A stretch of 64,000 bases of DNA from Bacillus sp. B1-b2 (GCF_009183415.1 NZ_WEHU01000004.1:1-64000), one strand, 5' to 3'. Shown: positions 53,811 to 63,565, numbered from the stretch's first letter. The notes: generated from the sequence alone by a model not told the origin. Made by a program: numbers and translations.

Positions 53811-55130
53811 TTACAATCTCCAATAACTATACCCATTTTTCTCAATCTCATTTTTATCTATAATACTCTTAACATCTATTATTACTTTATTGCTATTTGA
53901 AAACTCACCAAAATACCTATCAATTTGCTCCAAAGTCATATTTTTAAACTCATCATGTCCAACAGCAAATATAAGACAATCCGCATCATTGATCATATCC
54001 AATGGAACTACATCTACCCCATACTCTCTTTTCGCATCAATAGCATCTGCATATGGATCGACTACAATTGGATTAATTTCATACTCATTTAGACGTTTAA
54101 TAATATCGTATACTTTAGAATTACGTATATCAGGACAATTCTCCTTAAAAGTTATACCTAAGATGACAACCTTTGCCTGCTTAACCACCTTGTTAGCAAG
54201 AATCAATTTCTTAATAGTCGCGTCAGCAACAAATTCTCCCATCCCATCATTTATCTTTCTACCCGATAAAATAATCTGTGAATGGTATCCAAGTTTCTCT
54301 GCTTCATATAAGAAATAGTATGGATCGACACCAATACAGTGCCCCCCAACTAGACCAGGGTAAAACTTTAGTGCGTTCCACTTTGTATTCATGGCTTCAA
54401 CAACTTCTTTTGTATCAATACCCATTCGATCGAAAACCATAGCCAGTTCATTCATAAATGCAATGTTAATATCACGTTGGCTGTTTTCTACAACTTTAGC
54501 AGCCTCTGCAACTTTAATTGAACTTGCCTTATGCACACCCGCTTCAATTACCAATTCATAAATTTTACTGATTTCTTCCAAACTCTCTTTATCTATACCT
54601 GAAACTATTTTTATAATCTTTTCAAGCGTGTTTATCTTATCCCCCGGGTTGATACGCTCTGGAGAATATCCGACTTTAAAATCTTCCCCACATTTTAGCC
54701 CAGATTCCTTTTCAAGTATAGGGATACAAACATCTTCTGTAACTCCTGGATAAACTGTAGATTCATAAACTACTATCGAACCCTTTGAAAGATTACGACC
54801 AACAATAGTACTAGCTCCTACAACTGGGGTGAGATCTGGTGTTTTGTCTGAATTAATTGGAGTTGGAACAGCAACAACAAAAAACTTTGCTTCCTTAAGT
54901 TGTTTATCCTCTGATGTGAATTCAACACTAGTTTGTTTGATTACCGCATCACCTACCTCATTTGTAGGATCAATACCAGACTTATATAGTTCAATTTTCT
55001 CCCTATTTAAATCAAAACCAATAACATCAACTTTTTTTGAGAAAGCAACTGCTAATGGCATACCTACATAACCTAAACCAATAACGGCAATTTTCTCTTT
55101 TTTATCAACAATTTTTTCATATAGACTCAT
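53811..55130 (-). CDS. UDP-sugar 6-dehydrogenase (WecC/TviB type)
   Basis: 439 residues. NAD-binding IAVIGLGYVGMPLAVAF, the middle-domain FMNELAMVFDRMGID and the catalytic-Cys loop GGHCIGVDPYYFLYEAEK place it among UDP-GlcNAc/ManNAc(A) dehydrogenases rather than UDP-glucose dehydrogenases (the GGHCIGVDP form with Tyr-Tyr is usual for TviB/WecC). It supplies a uronic acid precursor, so the polymer is probably acidic. Confidence 0.9.
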   Translation of the reverse strand: MSLYEKIVDKKEKIAVIGLGYVGMPLAVAFSKKVDVIGFDLNREKIELYKSGIDPTNEVGDAVIKQTSVEFTSEDKQLKEAKFFVVAVPTPINSDKTPDLTPVVGASTIVGRNLSKGSIVVYESTVYPGVTEDVCIPILEKESGLKCGEDFKVGYSPERINPGDKINTLEKIIKIVSGIDKESLEEISKIYELVIEAGVHKASSIKVAEAAKVVENSQRDINIAFMNELAMVFDRMGIDTKEVVEAMNTKWNALKFYPGLVGGHCIGVDPYYFLYEAEKLGYHSQIILSGRKINDGMGEFVADATIKKLILANKVVKQAKVVILGITFKENCPDIRNSKVYDIIKRLNEYEINPIVVDPYADAIDAKREYGVDVVPLDMINDADCLIFAVGHDEFKNMTLEQIDRYFGEFSNSNKVIIDVKSIIDKNEIEKNGYSYWRL

Positions 55131-55135
55131 CGACT

Positions 55136-56065
55136 TTAATTCTCCAATCTCCGATTTTTAAATATATTAACAAAGAACTTTCCTACTTCACTTAGAAAAT
55201 CAACTGGTGACACTAAAACCATTTTTATACCACTCATTAGTGCGTGAAAATAATTTTTATTTCGCTTATAAGCAATTACCATAACCGCATAGTGCCGAAA
55301 ACGAATAAACATCTTTTCTCGCCTAGTTAACATGTGAAAATAACCCTTTTTAAACTCATATAAAGTGTTTTCTCCATCTATTTTATTTCTACCCTGAGAA
55401 ATCCCACCATTATTGTGTCTATAAGCTAATACATCGCAATCATTTAAATAGCAGATTTTTAAATTATTTTCTATAGATTTAAGCATTAAATAAAACTCCT
55501 GGCCCATCCTAGCATCTTCAAATCCACCTATCTCTTTTAGTTTCTCTGCCTTATACATAAAAGTGGGTGTCCCAGTAAGGTGCCTCATCAAATGATACTT
55601 TAGTAGATTTCTGTTATCGAAATTTTTCAAACTATTATATTGTCTATAATCAACAACCACTTTGTTTTCGTTAACCAACTTTAAATTTGTAAATGACATA
55701 TCGCAATCTTTCTCTACCATAAACTCTAATTGTTTTGCGACTTTTTTTGGTAAATATTCATCATCATCATCTAAAAAAGTAATATACTCTCCAGTAGCTG
55801 CATTTATCCCCTTATTCCTGGCTAAAGATCCTCCAATATTCTTAGGGTTCATTAAATAAATAACATTATCGTCATCTTTGAACTGTTGCATAAACTGCAT
55901 AACATGTTTTCTATATTCCGAATCTGGTGGATTATCATCTACTATAACTACTTCTGTGTTTTTGTGAGTTTGTAGTTTAATTGAATTAATAGCTCTTAAA
56001 ATATATTTAACCTCACGCTTATATGTTGGAATAATTACACTAACTCTTTTGTTTAATACATTCAT
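55136..56065 (-). CDS. Family 2 glycosyltransferase
   Basis: 309 residues. VSVIIPTYKREVKYILRAINSI, VVIVDDNPPDSEYRK and ITFLDDDDEYLPKK define the GT-A donor site; MGQEFYLMLKS is the likely acceptor-side motif. The start ATGA overlaps the stop of the initiating transferase gene, so translation is coupled and this enzyme may add the second sugar. Confidence 0.88.
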   Translation of the reverse strand: MNVLNKRVSVIIPTYKREVKYILRAINSIKLQTHKNTEVVIVDDNPPDSEYRKHVMQFMQQFKDDDNVIYLMNPKNIGGSLARNKGINAATGEYITFLDDDDEYLPKKVAKQLEFMVEKDCDMSFTNLKLVNENKVVVDYRQYNSLKNFDNRNLLKYHLMRHLTGTPTFMYKAEKLKEIGGFEDARMGQEFYLMLKSIENNLKICYLNDCDVLAYRHNNGGISQGRNKIDGENTLYEFKKGYFHMLTRREKMFIRFRHYAVMVIAYKRNKNYFHALMSGIKMVLVSPVDFLSEVGKFFVNIFKNRRLEN

Positions 56066-56706
56066 TTCGTCTTTATCTCCCTACTACTAGCAACTTCTTT
56101 CCTTACCTTACTTACTGTTGTTCCAGTACCACCTTCAACAACCCCGTCACTCCTAAGGACACTAGTAATTGTTCCAAAGAAACACTTAATATCCATCCCA
56201 AAACTAATCTTCTCAACATACTCCCCATCCAAATTAGCCTTAACCTCAATGGGAAGTTCATCTCTACCATTAATTTGCGCCCAACCAGTTAAACCAGGAG
56301 GTACATCATTAGCTCCATACTTATCACGTTCTGCGATCAGATCATACTGATTCCATAGTGCTGGTCTTGGCCCAATGATACTCATCTGCCCCACAAAAAT
56401 ATTCCAAATCTGTGGAAGCTCATCAAGTGAGGTCTTTCTCAGGAATTTACCCATCTTTGTAATATACTGTTCTGGATTACTTAATAAGTGAGTAGGGGTG
56501 TCCTTAGGAGTATCTATTCTCATAGTTCGGAACTTCAATATATTGAAATGTGTCTTATTGATACCAACACGCTTTTGCTTAAACAGTACCGGACCTCTTG
56601 AATCAATCTTAATAGCAATAATTAGAATTAAATAAATCGGTGATAATACTATAAGTCCAATTAACGAAAGAATTATATCTATCAATCTTTTAACCTTCAT
56701 ATACAT
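56062..56706 (-). CDS. Initiating undecaprenyl-phosphate sugar phosphotransferase
   Basis: 214 residues, monotopic bacterial sugar transferase (WcaJ/WbaP C-terminal domain/EpsL type). One N-terminal membrane helix (LIDIILSLIGLIVLSPIYLILI), then KQKRVGINKTHFNILKFRTM, KFLRKTSLDELPQIWNIFVGQMSIIGPRPAL and the GLTGWAQINGRDELP segment, all family signatures. It transfers sugar phosphate to undecaprenyl phosphate, starting the repeat unit. First gene of the lower polysaccharide block. Confidence 0.93.
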   Translation of the reverse strand: MYMKVKRLIDIILSLIGLIVLSPIYLILIIAIKIDSRGPVLFKQKRVGINKTHFNILKFRTMRIDTPKDTPTHLLSNPEQYITKMGKFLRKTSLDELPQIWNIFVGQMSIIGPRPALWNQYDLIAERDKYGANDVPPGLTGWAQINGRDELPIEVKANLDGEYVEKISFGMDIKCFFGTITSVLRSDGVVEGGTGTTVSKVRKEVASSREIKTK

Positions 56707-57542
56707 CCAGCTACACTCCTTAATATTTGTTCTTTAGTAGATTAGGACTTAATTAGAAGGTCTACCTCTAACTAACTACTAAACCACTAAAATTGTTATC
56801 TACTACTGATAGCCACCTCGTAATATCTATTCAATCTACCAATCAAATACTAAATAGATATTCTCGTAAATACCACTCTAAACCGAGTTTCTTCCTATTA
56901 TATATACCATTCAATCAATCTATAATTCTCGCTAAAAGTGCCCCAAACCCTTATCCCGCAAGGTTTCCATCGTTCAATCTAAGAACGATACTCAGTTCCT
57001 TAACTCCATTCAATATTTTTCCATATTTTAGGTAGTCAAAAATCCCGCCAAATCAACGTTTTCAAAATCATCATTTCCACATTTTAGGAAAACCGACCTT
57101 TTTATCTTTTTAGATTGACCAAAAAGGAGTATGCGCTATAGATAAAATCCATATATTGTATTATCCATGCGATTTTTTGTCCTTTTAATATTACATATTG
57201 TGTTTATCTAACTACGATACTGACTTCCTAATATATATCCAATCAATTGCTGGAATATTCTTACTAAAAAAGCCCACCAAATCAACGTTTTTATCTCCCT
57301 GAATTTCCTAAATAGACATTTTATCTAACTCATATTACCCCAAGACTATTATGCCCAATAGATACAATCTATATATTGTATGTTTTCATACCATTCCTAC
57401 AACACACACACTTTATCATAGTCATCTACTAACCATTTTCATTTCGAATTGCCATTCAATCACACCTCCCAAAAGGCTGATACTCATGTACACATATCAG
57501 ACAACAATTCTGTTCAGCTCTCCTTATTGAAACAAACTAACC
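56707..57542. repeat. Leader region with degenerate ~225-bp tandem repeats
   Basis: 836 bp without a credible gene, upstream of the lower polysaccharide operon. CCAAATCAACGTTT occurs at 57048 and 57277, and ATATATTGTAT at 57151 and 57371, both spaced about 220-229 bp, so two (perhaps three) diverged units are stacked. One unit contains the palindrome ATACAAT-CTATAT-ATTGTAT (57362-57381). The promoter or antitermination signals of the operon are probably here. Confidence 0.5.
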
Positions 57543-57893
57543 CTAAAGAAAGGGAACCCCATTCTCCTCCACTTCATCACTATAATCCTCTTCCCCATGA
57601 ACAGAACAAATAACTCTCCCATCACGAAACGTTATTTCTCCTCCTGAAGGGCATATCTCGTCAAAAAACTGCTCTTTATATTCCAAAAATCTAACTTCTG
57701 TATGAAAGGTCCCTTGTATATTTAAATACTCGTTATACTTCCTTTCTAACTCAAATGAATTAGAATGACAAACATCCGTCTTCGCATTTTTGACTATATT
57801 TGTTATCACTGGTACTGCCACAGTTGACATTATGGACATAACAACAAGAACCGCTAAAACTTCTATTAAAGAAAATCCCTTCTTATTCAGCAC
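57543..57893 (-). CDS. Type IV prepilin-like protein
   Basis: 116 residues beginning MLNKKGFSLIEVLAVLVVMS: a short basic leader, Gly-Phe cleavage site, Glu at +5 and a hydrophobic N-terminal helix, as in ComGC-type pseudopilins. The C-terminal part has two or three Cys (DEICPSGGE, DGRVICSVHGEE), perhaps forming a disulfide, and an acidic end. GTG 57893 has GGAGAAGG at correct spacing; the ATG at 57926 has none. No other pilus genes are near, so processing would rely on ComC encoded elsewhere. It is unusual inside a polysaccharide locus. Confidence 0.72.
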   Translation of the reverse strand: MLNKKGFSLIEVLAVLVVMSIMSTVAVPVITNIVKNAKTDVCHSNSFELERKYNEYLNIQGTFHTEVRFLEYKEQFFDEICPSGGEITFRDGRVICSVHGEEDYSDEVEENGVPFL

Positions 57894-58146
57894 AATCCTT
57901 CTCCAAAGTATAATAAGTTTAAACATAATAAACTATAGGGCATCCAACCCCACCTCACACCACACCCCTGACAACCAAGTGTCTAAGGCAAATTCACCCA
58001 CAGCATAGCCGAGTGCCTTCCTTGATAAAGGTAAGAAGACATCACCTAAATATAGCAACCTAACTAACATATTAAATTACTTAAAACAAATTGGATTACT
58101 TATTAATTTTTAAATAAATAATCTTGGTGGAACTCATCATTCTTAC

Positions 58147-59973
58147 CTACACCAAAGCTTCCTCAACCAAACTCTCTACATACTTCTTATTCGCATAACC
58201 CAATAAATAACTCTTCAACTCAGCCAATTCCATATCCTCAAATTCACCAATCAAATCCAAGACAATTTTCATATCCAACAAAACAGCTTTCCCAATATGA
58301 ATCTTCGGAAATACCTGCTCCTTATGCATCTCATTTTCATTCAACAACTCTTCATACATCTTTTCACCAGGTCGAATTCCACTGAAATTGATTCCTATTT
58401 CATCAATGGTATAACCAGATAACATAATTAAGTTCTTGGCCAAATCCACAATCTTAACAGGTTCACCCATATCCAATACAAATATCTCTCCACCTCTTGC
58501 AAGAGTTCCCGCTTGAATCACTAAACGAGAAGCTTCCGGAATGGTCATAAAGTAACGAGTCATATCTGGATGTGTAACTGTTACTGGACCACCAGCTAGG
58601 ATTTGCTTCTTAAATAATGGAATAACACTACCACGGCTACCTAATACATTCCCAAAGCGCACTGCGACAAATTTAGTATTACTGCACTTGGATAGATTTT
58701 GAATCACTATCTCTGCAAATCGTTTTGTTGCCCCCATAATATTAGTTGGATTCACTGCTTTATCAGAAGAAACAAGTACGAATGTATTTACTCCAAAAAC
58801 ATCTGCACCTTCCGCAACATTTTTTGTTCCAATAATATTATTCTTAATCGCTTCTTTAGGATTATATTCCATTAACGGGACATGTTTATGCGCTGCTGCA
58901 TGATATACCACATCAGGCTTAAACTTATCCATTACTTCAAATATACGTTCACGATCTTGTACATCTGCGATAACAGGTATAATTTCAAAATTATTTTCTT
59001 TATTATTTCTCAATTCCATATCAATCGTATAAATACTATTTTCGCCATGACCTAATAATAAGAGTGTCTTTGGACTAAAGTTACTAATTTGTCTACAAAT
59101 CTCAGAACCTATAGAACCACCAGCACCCGTAACAAGAACTACTTTTCCTGTAATAGTTTTGGAAATACTACTAATATCCAACTCAACAGGTTCTCTACCT
59201 AATAAATCTTCTACAGATACATCTCTGAATTCACTAACAGCTACTTTACCTACCATAATATCTTCTAACATAGGCATTATTTGTATCTTTGCAGTTGTTT
59301 TATTACATTCATTAATGATAGGTTGTAATTCTTTTTTTGATAATGAAGGAACAGCGATTAAGATATTTTCAATATTCTTCTCTTCCACAATTTTTCCAAG
59401 TTCACTTATTCCGCCAAGTACCGAAATACCAAGAATATCTAGATGATGCTTGCGGATATCGTCATCTATAAACGCAACTGGAATTAATTCTGCTTCCGCA
59501 TTTTGTAACAATTGACGTGTAACCATTGTTCCTGCTGATCCAGCCCCAACGATAAGTGTTCTTTTTCTAGATGTATCTGGTCTATATCTAAGATTTCGCA
59601 ATACGCGGTAAGAAAATCTAGATCCACCAATTAAAATAATATGTAGCATCCAGGTAATCATTAAAGCTCTCACAATAATGTCTCCTAGCACTACTTGCTG
59701 TACAATAGCTACAATAATAATAGTTAAAGTTACAATCTTCGCAATGCTAATTAATTCTCCAACACTCGCAAATCGCCAAGACTTTTGGTAGAGCTTGTAA
59801 ACCGTAGAAAACAAATGATGAGAAATAAGTAGAGTAATAGAACTTACTAATAGGGAAGGATAAGAGAAAATTTGTACGTTAGGATGAAGTGTATAATAGC
59901 TGATATAGATAGCAGTAAGAACAAATATGGAATCAATTCCCCAAAATAAAGCGATTCTTTTTTTGTATGTCAA
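58147..59973 (-). CDS. capD: Nucleotide-sugar 4,6-dehydratase (CapD/EpsC/WbpM type)
   Basis: 608 residues: four N-terminal membrane helices, a first Rossmann CoA-binding-like domain (VGAGSAGTMVTRQLL, about 142-160), then an extended SDR domain with VTGAGGSIGSEICRQ, SSDKAVNPTNIMGATKRFAE and RFGNVLGSRGSVIPLF. The family converts UDP-GlcNAc to the 4-keto-6-deoxy sugar used for FucNAc, QuiNAc or bacillosamine. The usual partner aminotransferase is not in the window. It ends 254 bp before the prepilin gene. Confidence 0.9.
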   Translation of the reverse strand: MTYKKRIALFWGIDSIFVLTAIYISYYTLHPNVQIFSYPSLLVSSITLLISHHLFSTVYKLYQKSWRFASVGELISIAKIVTLTIIIVAIVQQVVLGDIIVRALMITWMLHIILIGGSRFSYRVLRNLRYRPDTSRKRTLIVGAGSAGTMVTRQLLQNAEAELIPVAFIDDDIRKHHLDILGISVLGGISELGKIVEEKNIENILIAVPSLSKKELQPIINECNKTTAKIQIMPMLEDIMVGKVAVSEFRDVSVEDLLGREPVELDISSISKTITGKVVLVTGAGGSIGSEICRQISNFSPKTLLLLGHGENSIYTIDMELRNNKENNFEIIPVIADVQDRERIFEVMDKFKPDVVYHAAAHKHVPLMEYNPKEAIKNNIIGTKNVAEGADVFGVNTFVLVSSDKAVNPTNIMGATKRFAEIVIQNLSKCSNTKFVAVRFGNVLGSRGSVIPLFKKQILAGGPVTVTHPDMTRYFMTIPEASRLVIQAGTLARGGEIFVLDMGEPVKIVDLAKNLIMLSGYTIDEIGINFSGIRPGEKMYEELLNENEMHKEQVFPKIHIGKAVLLDMKIVLDLIGEFEDMELAELKSYLLGYANKKYVESLVEEALV

Positions 59974-60054
59974 TGTGGTCCCCTCCTTTATAAAATCTCA
60001 TTCCGATAAATATTTATACGTAATTCGGATACTACGAGGTAATATTCACGCTTT

Positions 60055-60819
60055 TTAAAATATCCCTAAAAATTTCTTTTTCTTTATCATTTCGGGAATC
60101 TCTCTAATAACATTTTCACTAGCTAATAGTAGTTCTGCATTTTCTCTGAATAGGTATACATAATCAATACCATATGAAGCTTCTAGTAACTCATATGCTT
60201 CCTTCATTTTGAAAGATCGATTGTTCGTATTATGTGCATCAGATGCAATAAAGTGAGTTAAGTTAGCCTCTACTAATTGCTCAGAGAATTTTTTAATATT
60301 TTTCCCAAAGTATCCAGTAAGACTTGCCGCTGTTACTTGACTCAAAACACCATTTTTCACAAATTCATATAGAAGTTTCGGATTTTCTTGTAAAGTTTTA
60401 TTTCTTTCTGGATGGACTATAATTGGAACTAATCCTTCTGTTTGGATATCATAAAAAAGTCTTTCTGCGAATCTAGGAACAGTTGATGATGGAAATTCAA
60501 TAAAAAGATAATTACCTTGAACCAGTGTTAGAATTTCTTGTTTTTGATAATCTTCTAATAGTTCACCATATATATGAACTTCTTGTCCTGGTAGTATAGT
60601 TAGTGGAATTTCCTCTTGTTTTAAAACAAGATTTAGATTATTTACACCATCTATAATAATAGATCTAGGATTATGGTATTTGTTATTTTTATGATGAGGT
60701 GTAGCAATAATCGTTTCAATCCCTTCCTGTACAGCAACTTTAGCCATTTCAATACTATCCTCTATTGTTGCCGGACCATCGTCCACACCAGGCAATATAT
60801 GACAATGAATATCAATCAT
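60055..60819 (-). CDS. cpsB: Tyrosine-protein phosphatase CpsB/YwqE (PHP family)
   Basis: 254 residues. The PHP metal-binding motifs are visible: MIDIHCHILPGVDDGP, IIATPHH, GQEVHI, VPIIVHPERN and HFIASDAHN. It removes phosphate from the tyrosine tail of the CpsD kinase and so cycles polysaccharide assembly. Lies 125 bp downstream of cpsD. Confidence 0.93.
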   Translation of the reverse strand: MIDIHCHILPGVDDGPATIEDSIEMAKVAVQEGIETIIATPHHKNNKYHNPRSIIIDGVNNLNLVLKQEEIPLTILPGQEVHIYGELLEDYQKQEILTLVQGNYLFIEFPSSTVPRFAERLFYDIQTEGLVPIIVHPERNKTLQENPKLLYEFVKNGVLSQVTAASLTGYFGKNIKKFSEQLVEANLTHFIASDAHNTNNRSFKMKEAYELLEASYGIDYVYLFRENAELLLASENVIREIPEMIKKKKFLGIF

Positions 60820-60944
60820 TTACTACACCTCTTTCTTAAATACTTCCATTATCTAATACTATTTTCCTATAACAATAAAACATATTATCATTGCTACATC
60901 AAACCGTAAATAGCGAAGTTTGTCGAATATAGTCTAATAGGTTG

Positions 60945-61652
60945 TTAATTTGTTCCATAGTAATAATAGTTTCCTTTTTTATCTACTTTCTTATTGTTTA
61001 AAACAACTCCAAGTAATTTACCTGTAGTGGCTGTTAAATGTTCCTTCGTTTTTACTACTGCTTCTTTGTCAGTTGTTCCACTACTAACTACTAAAATACT
61101 ACCTTGGCAAAGATTTGCTAGTACCTGAGAATCTGTAACAGCTAGTACTGGTGGTGTATCAAATAATACAATATCGAATTCCTCTAACGCAGCTTCAAGG
61201 AAATGATTCATAGCACGTGAACCTAATAATTCAGATGGATTTGGTGGAATTGGCCCACTTGGTAAAACATATAAATTTGCTTCATCATTTTGATGTATTG
61301 CTTCCATTAAGCCCATTTGATTTGTAAGAATAGATGTTAATCCACTTGTATTATTTAAATTAAAAGTATAATGTACAGTTGGCTTACGTAAATCTGCGTC
61401 TACTAGAAGCACTGTTTTCCCTTGTTGAGCAAAAACGATTGCAAGGTTAGCTGCAGTTGTTGATTTCCCTTCTCCCGGTCCTGCAGAAGTTACCAATATA
61501 GAGCGGATTTCTTCATCTACACTTGAATATAGAATGTTTGTACGAATCGTTCTATATTGCTCTGATATAGGGGACTTGGGATCATACTTTGTAACTAACT
61601 TTCTTCGATTAAGGGATAGTCCACCCTTTTTTGCTTTCTTATTTAGCGCCAA
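60945..61652 (-). CDS. cpsD: Tyrosine-protein kinase CpsD/YwqD (BY-kinase)
   Basis: About 235 residues. Walker A SAGPGEGKSTTAANLA, Walker A' VLLVDADLRKPTVH and Walker B IVLFDTPP; the C-terminal tyrosine cluster GNYYYYGTN is the autophosphorylation site. It pairs with the CpsC adaptor encoded just upstream (overlap about 14-23 bp). Start is either GTG 61661 or TTG 61652; the latter is eight bases after a GGGG-rich site. Confidence 0.93.
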   Translation of the reverse strand: MALNKKAKKGGLSLNRRKLVTKYDPKSPISEQYRTIRTNILYSSVDEEIRSILVTSAGPGEGKSTTAANLAIVFAQQGKTVLLVDADLRKPTVHYTFNLNNTSGLTSILTNQMGLMEAIHQNDEANLYVLPSGPIPPNPSELLGSRAMNHFLEAALEEFDIVLFDTPPVLAVTDSQVLANLCQGSILVVSSGTTDKEAVVKTKEHLTATTGKLLGVVLNNKKVDKKGNYYYYGTN

Positions 61653-62385
61653 GTGAAGCACCCCTTCCTCTAACAGTAGTATTTCCTCTTAACTTTGCTT
61701 CTTGACTTTCATCAATAGTGGTGATAGAACCTAGTACAGGTAAATCTAATAATCTTTCAATATCTTGCTCTGTTTTCACCGTGTTGTCTAAATACTCTAA
61801 TAGGAAAGCTAAACCGATACCAATCATTAGCCCTACTACAGCTGCAATCGCAATATTAAGTGGCGGATTTGGACTTATTGGCGATTGATTTTCTTGATCT
61901 TCTGCTAACGGTAATACTTTAACGTTGTCAATTGTCATAATATTCTTAATTTCTTTTTCGAATACTTCTGCCGTTTTATTAGCAATCTTTAAAGCTAAAG
62001 CCGGATCTGAATCAGTGACTGATAGAGTCATAACCTGTGAGTTTTGTGCACTTTCAACAGCTATCTTACCATTTAATGCTGCAACAGACATGTCTAAATC
62101 TAACTCTTCTTTAACAATATTTAAAATGGCTGCACTTTTAAGGATTACACTATAAGTACTAATCAATTGAATGTTTGTTTGAACTTCTCCTGCATTATAA
62201 AAGGTAGATGACTCATCCTTTTGTTGGTTAACAAGAATTTGTGTTGAAGATTTATATTCTGGTGTGATTACGAAGTAACTAACTACCCCACTAATAATCA
62301 TTGCGACTAGAGTAATGGAAATAATTAAGGCAATTCTTTTCTTTAATGTCTCAAATAATTCTTTTAAACTAATAGTTTCTTCCAT
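61639..62385 (-). CDS. cpsC: Polysaccharide co-polymerase / kinase adaptor CpsC (Wzz family)
   Basis: 248 residues. Two membrane helices (ALIISITLVAMIISGVVSYF near residue 20 and IAIAAVVGLMIGIGLAFLLEYL near 190) flank an extracytoplasmic loop; the Pro-rich QSPISPNPPLN segment precedes the second helix, as in Wzz/CpsC. It controls chain length and activates CpsD. First gene of the polysaccharide operon, with GGAGG upstream. Confidence 0.93.
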   Translation of the reverse strand: MEETISLKELFETLKKRIALIISITLVAMIISGVVSYFVITPEYKSSTQILVNQQKDESSTFYNAGEVQTNIQLISTYSVILKSAAILNIVKEELDLDMSVAALNGKIAVESAQNSQVMTLSVTDSDPALALKIANKTAEVFEKEIKNIMTIDNVKVLPLAEDQENQSPISPNPPLNIAIAAVVGLMIGIGLAFLLEYLDNTVKTEQDIERLLDLPVLGSITTIDESQEAKLRGNTTVRGRGASLGAK

Positions 62386-62420
62386 GACTTCCTCCTATAA
62401 GAAAATAAAAACCAAAAAAT

Positions 62421-62466
62421 ATTATATCATAAAACATTGCGAATTATGGCATTTCTTGTCATAATT
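62421..62466 (-). promoter_or_regulatory. Polysaccharide-operon promoter with adjacent inverted repeat
   Basis: On the minus strand TTATGATATAAT carries an extended -10 (TGATATAAT; hexamer at 62421-62426). About 16 bp further upstream AATTATG...CATAATT (62442-62466) forms a perfect 7-bp inverted repeat at the place of the -35 region, suited to a repressor or activator site. Confidence 0.5.
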
Positions 62467-62621
62467 TTAATAGATTTGTAAATTAGGGATTTACTTAAAT
62501 TAATATACCAATTAATTTACATGATTAATAGTTGTTTTTTTGAATAGGGATAACTTTCCTATGCTTTTCAAAATTACCTGTAGACAAATGTGTTACTATT
62601 ATACTTATTTAGGAGGTTACA

Positions 62622-63410
62622 ATGAAAGCAGCAATTATATCTACACTTTCTATTATTCTCGTAGTGATTTTAATCATCGGGAATATCAACTGGAATTTAC
62701 AAACAGACAGTCCACGCTCTAAAGAGACTAATTCTTCATCTAGTGCAACCGAAGAAAAAACGGACGGATACTTTAGTCAGGATTACTATACAAGTTTTGC
62801 TAGTTCATGGCCTGAAAGTGCACAAAAAGTACTTGAAACAAAACTCTCTGAAAAGAAAGCATTTCATATTGTACTACTTGGATCTAATTCCATTGGAAAT
62901 CAAGATTTGGGCCTAATCACTCCACTGAAGGAAGCATTAGCAGCAAAATATGATAAATATGTAACAATAGAAAGCATTAATTATGATGGTACTTCTAGTG
63001 ATTATGTAGATAATCAAGCATATGAAGCTTTAGCTAGTAAGAAACCAGATATGGTTATCTTTGAGCCATTTTTATTAAAAGATAATAGTGTAGTCGATAT
63101 TTCTACTACTTTGAACAATATCAGTAGTGTTATAACCGAAACAGAAGAAGCTTTACCAGATGTGACATTTATCCTTCAGCCAGCACAACAAATTTATAAT
63201 GCCAGTCTTTACCCTAAGCAAGTACAAGAACTACAAGCATATGCCGAGGAACAAGGTATTACGTATTGGAATCACTGGGAATCTTGGCCGAATGCTAAGG
63301 ATGAAGCAGTTCTTGAATACATAGAATCAAAAGATGGTGTATCATTTCCTAATGAAAAAGGGTACGAGGTTTGGAGCAAGTATTTAATTAGCCAACTTAT
63401 TTCAAAGTAA
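62622..63410 (+). CDS. SGNH/GDSL-hydrolase-like secreted protein
   Basis: 262 residues with an N-terminal signal anchor (IISTLSIILVVILIIGNI), a Ser/Thr/Lys linker and an SGNH-type domain: block I HIVLLGSNSIGNQD (nucleophile Ser in the GxNS position) and a late NEKGYEVW that corresponds to the DxxH block but lacks its His. It may esterify or de-esterify surface polysaccharide made by the divergent cluster. The missing His means activity is uncertain. AGGAGG lies six bases before the ATG. Confidence 0.7.
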   Translation: MKAAIISTLSIILVVILIIGNINWNLQTDSPRSKETNSSSSATEEKTDGYFSQDYYTSFASSWPESAQKVLETKLSEKKAFHIVLLGSNSIGNQDLGLITPLKEALAAKYDKYVTIESINYDGTSSDYVDNQAYEALASKKPDMVIFEPFLLKDNSVVDISTTLNNISSVITETEEALPDVTFILQPAQQIYNASLYPKQVQELQAYAEEQGITYWNHWESWPNAKDEAVLEYIESKDGVSFPNEKGYEVWSKYLISQLISK

Positions 63411-63439
63411 AGCGAGTTATTCTCGTTTTACTTTTTTTG
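63406..63439 (+). terminator. Terminator of the SGNH-like gene
   Basis: AGTAAAGCGAG / CTCGTTTTACT 11-bp stem with one G-U pair, loop TTATT, followed by TTTTTTT. The stem includes the stop codon of the gene. Confidence 0.85.
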
Positions 63440-63565
63440 TAATCGTTCATTATAAAGCACGAAGTTTTTCTTAACATGTTCGTTATAAGCCGTAAATAAT
63501 ATTTGTGTTACATTTTGGTAAAGTTTAATAGCTTTTACGTTCTCTTTCTTTTTATCTCTAATCAT
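63428..63565 (-). CDS. Possible 45-residue basic helical protein
   Basis: An open frame starts MIRDKKKENVKAIKLYQN and ends NFVLYNERLQKK; AAGGA lies about 11 bases upstream. The charged, amphipathic composition looks protein-like, but the spacing is long and its stop lies within the terminator of the convergent gene. No family is recognised. Confidence 0.3.
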   Translation of the reverse strand: MIRDKKKENVKAIKLYQNVTQILFTAYNEHVKKNFVLYNERLQKK

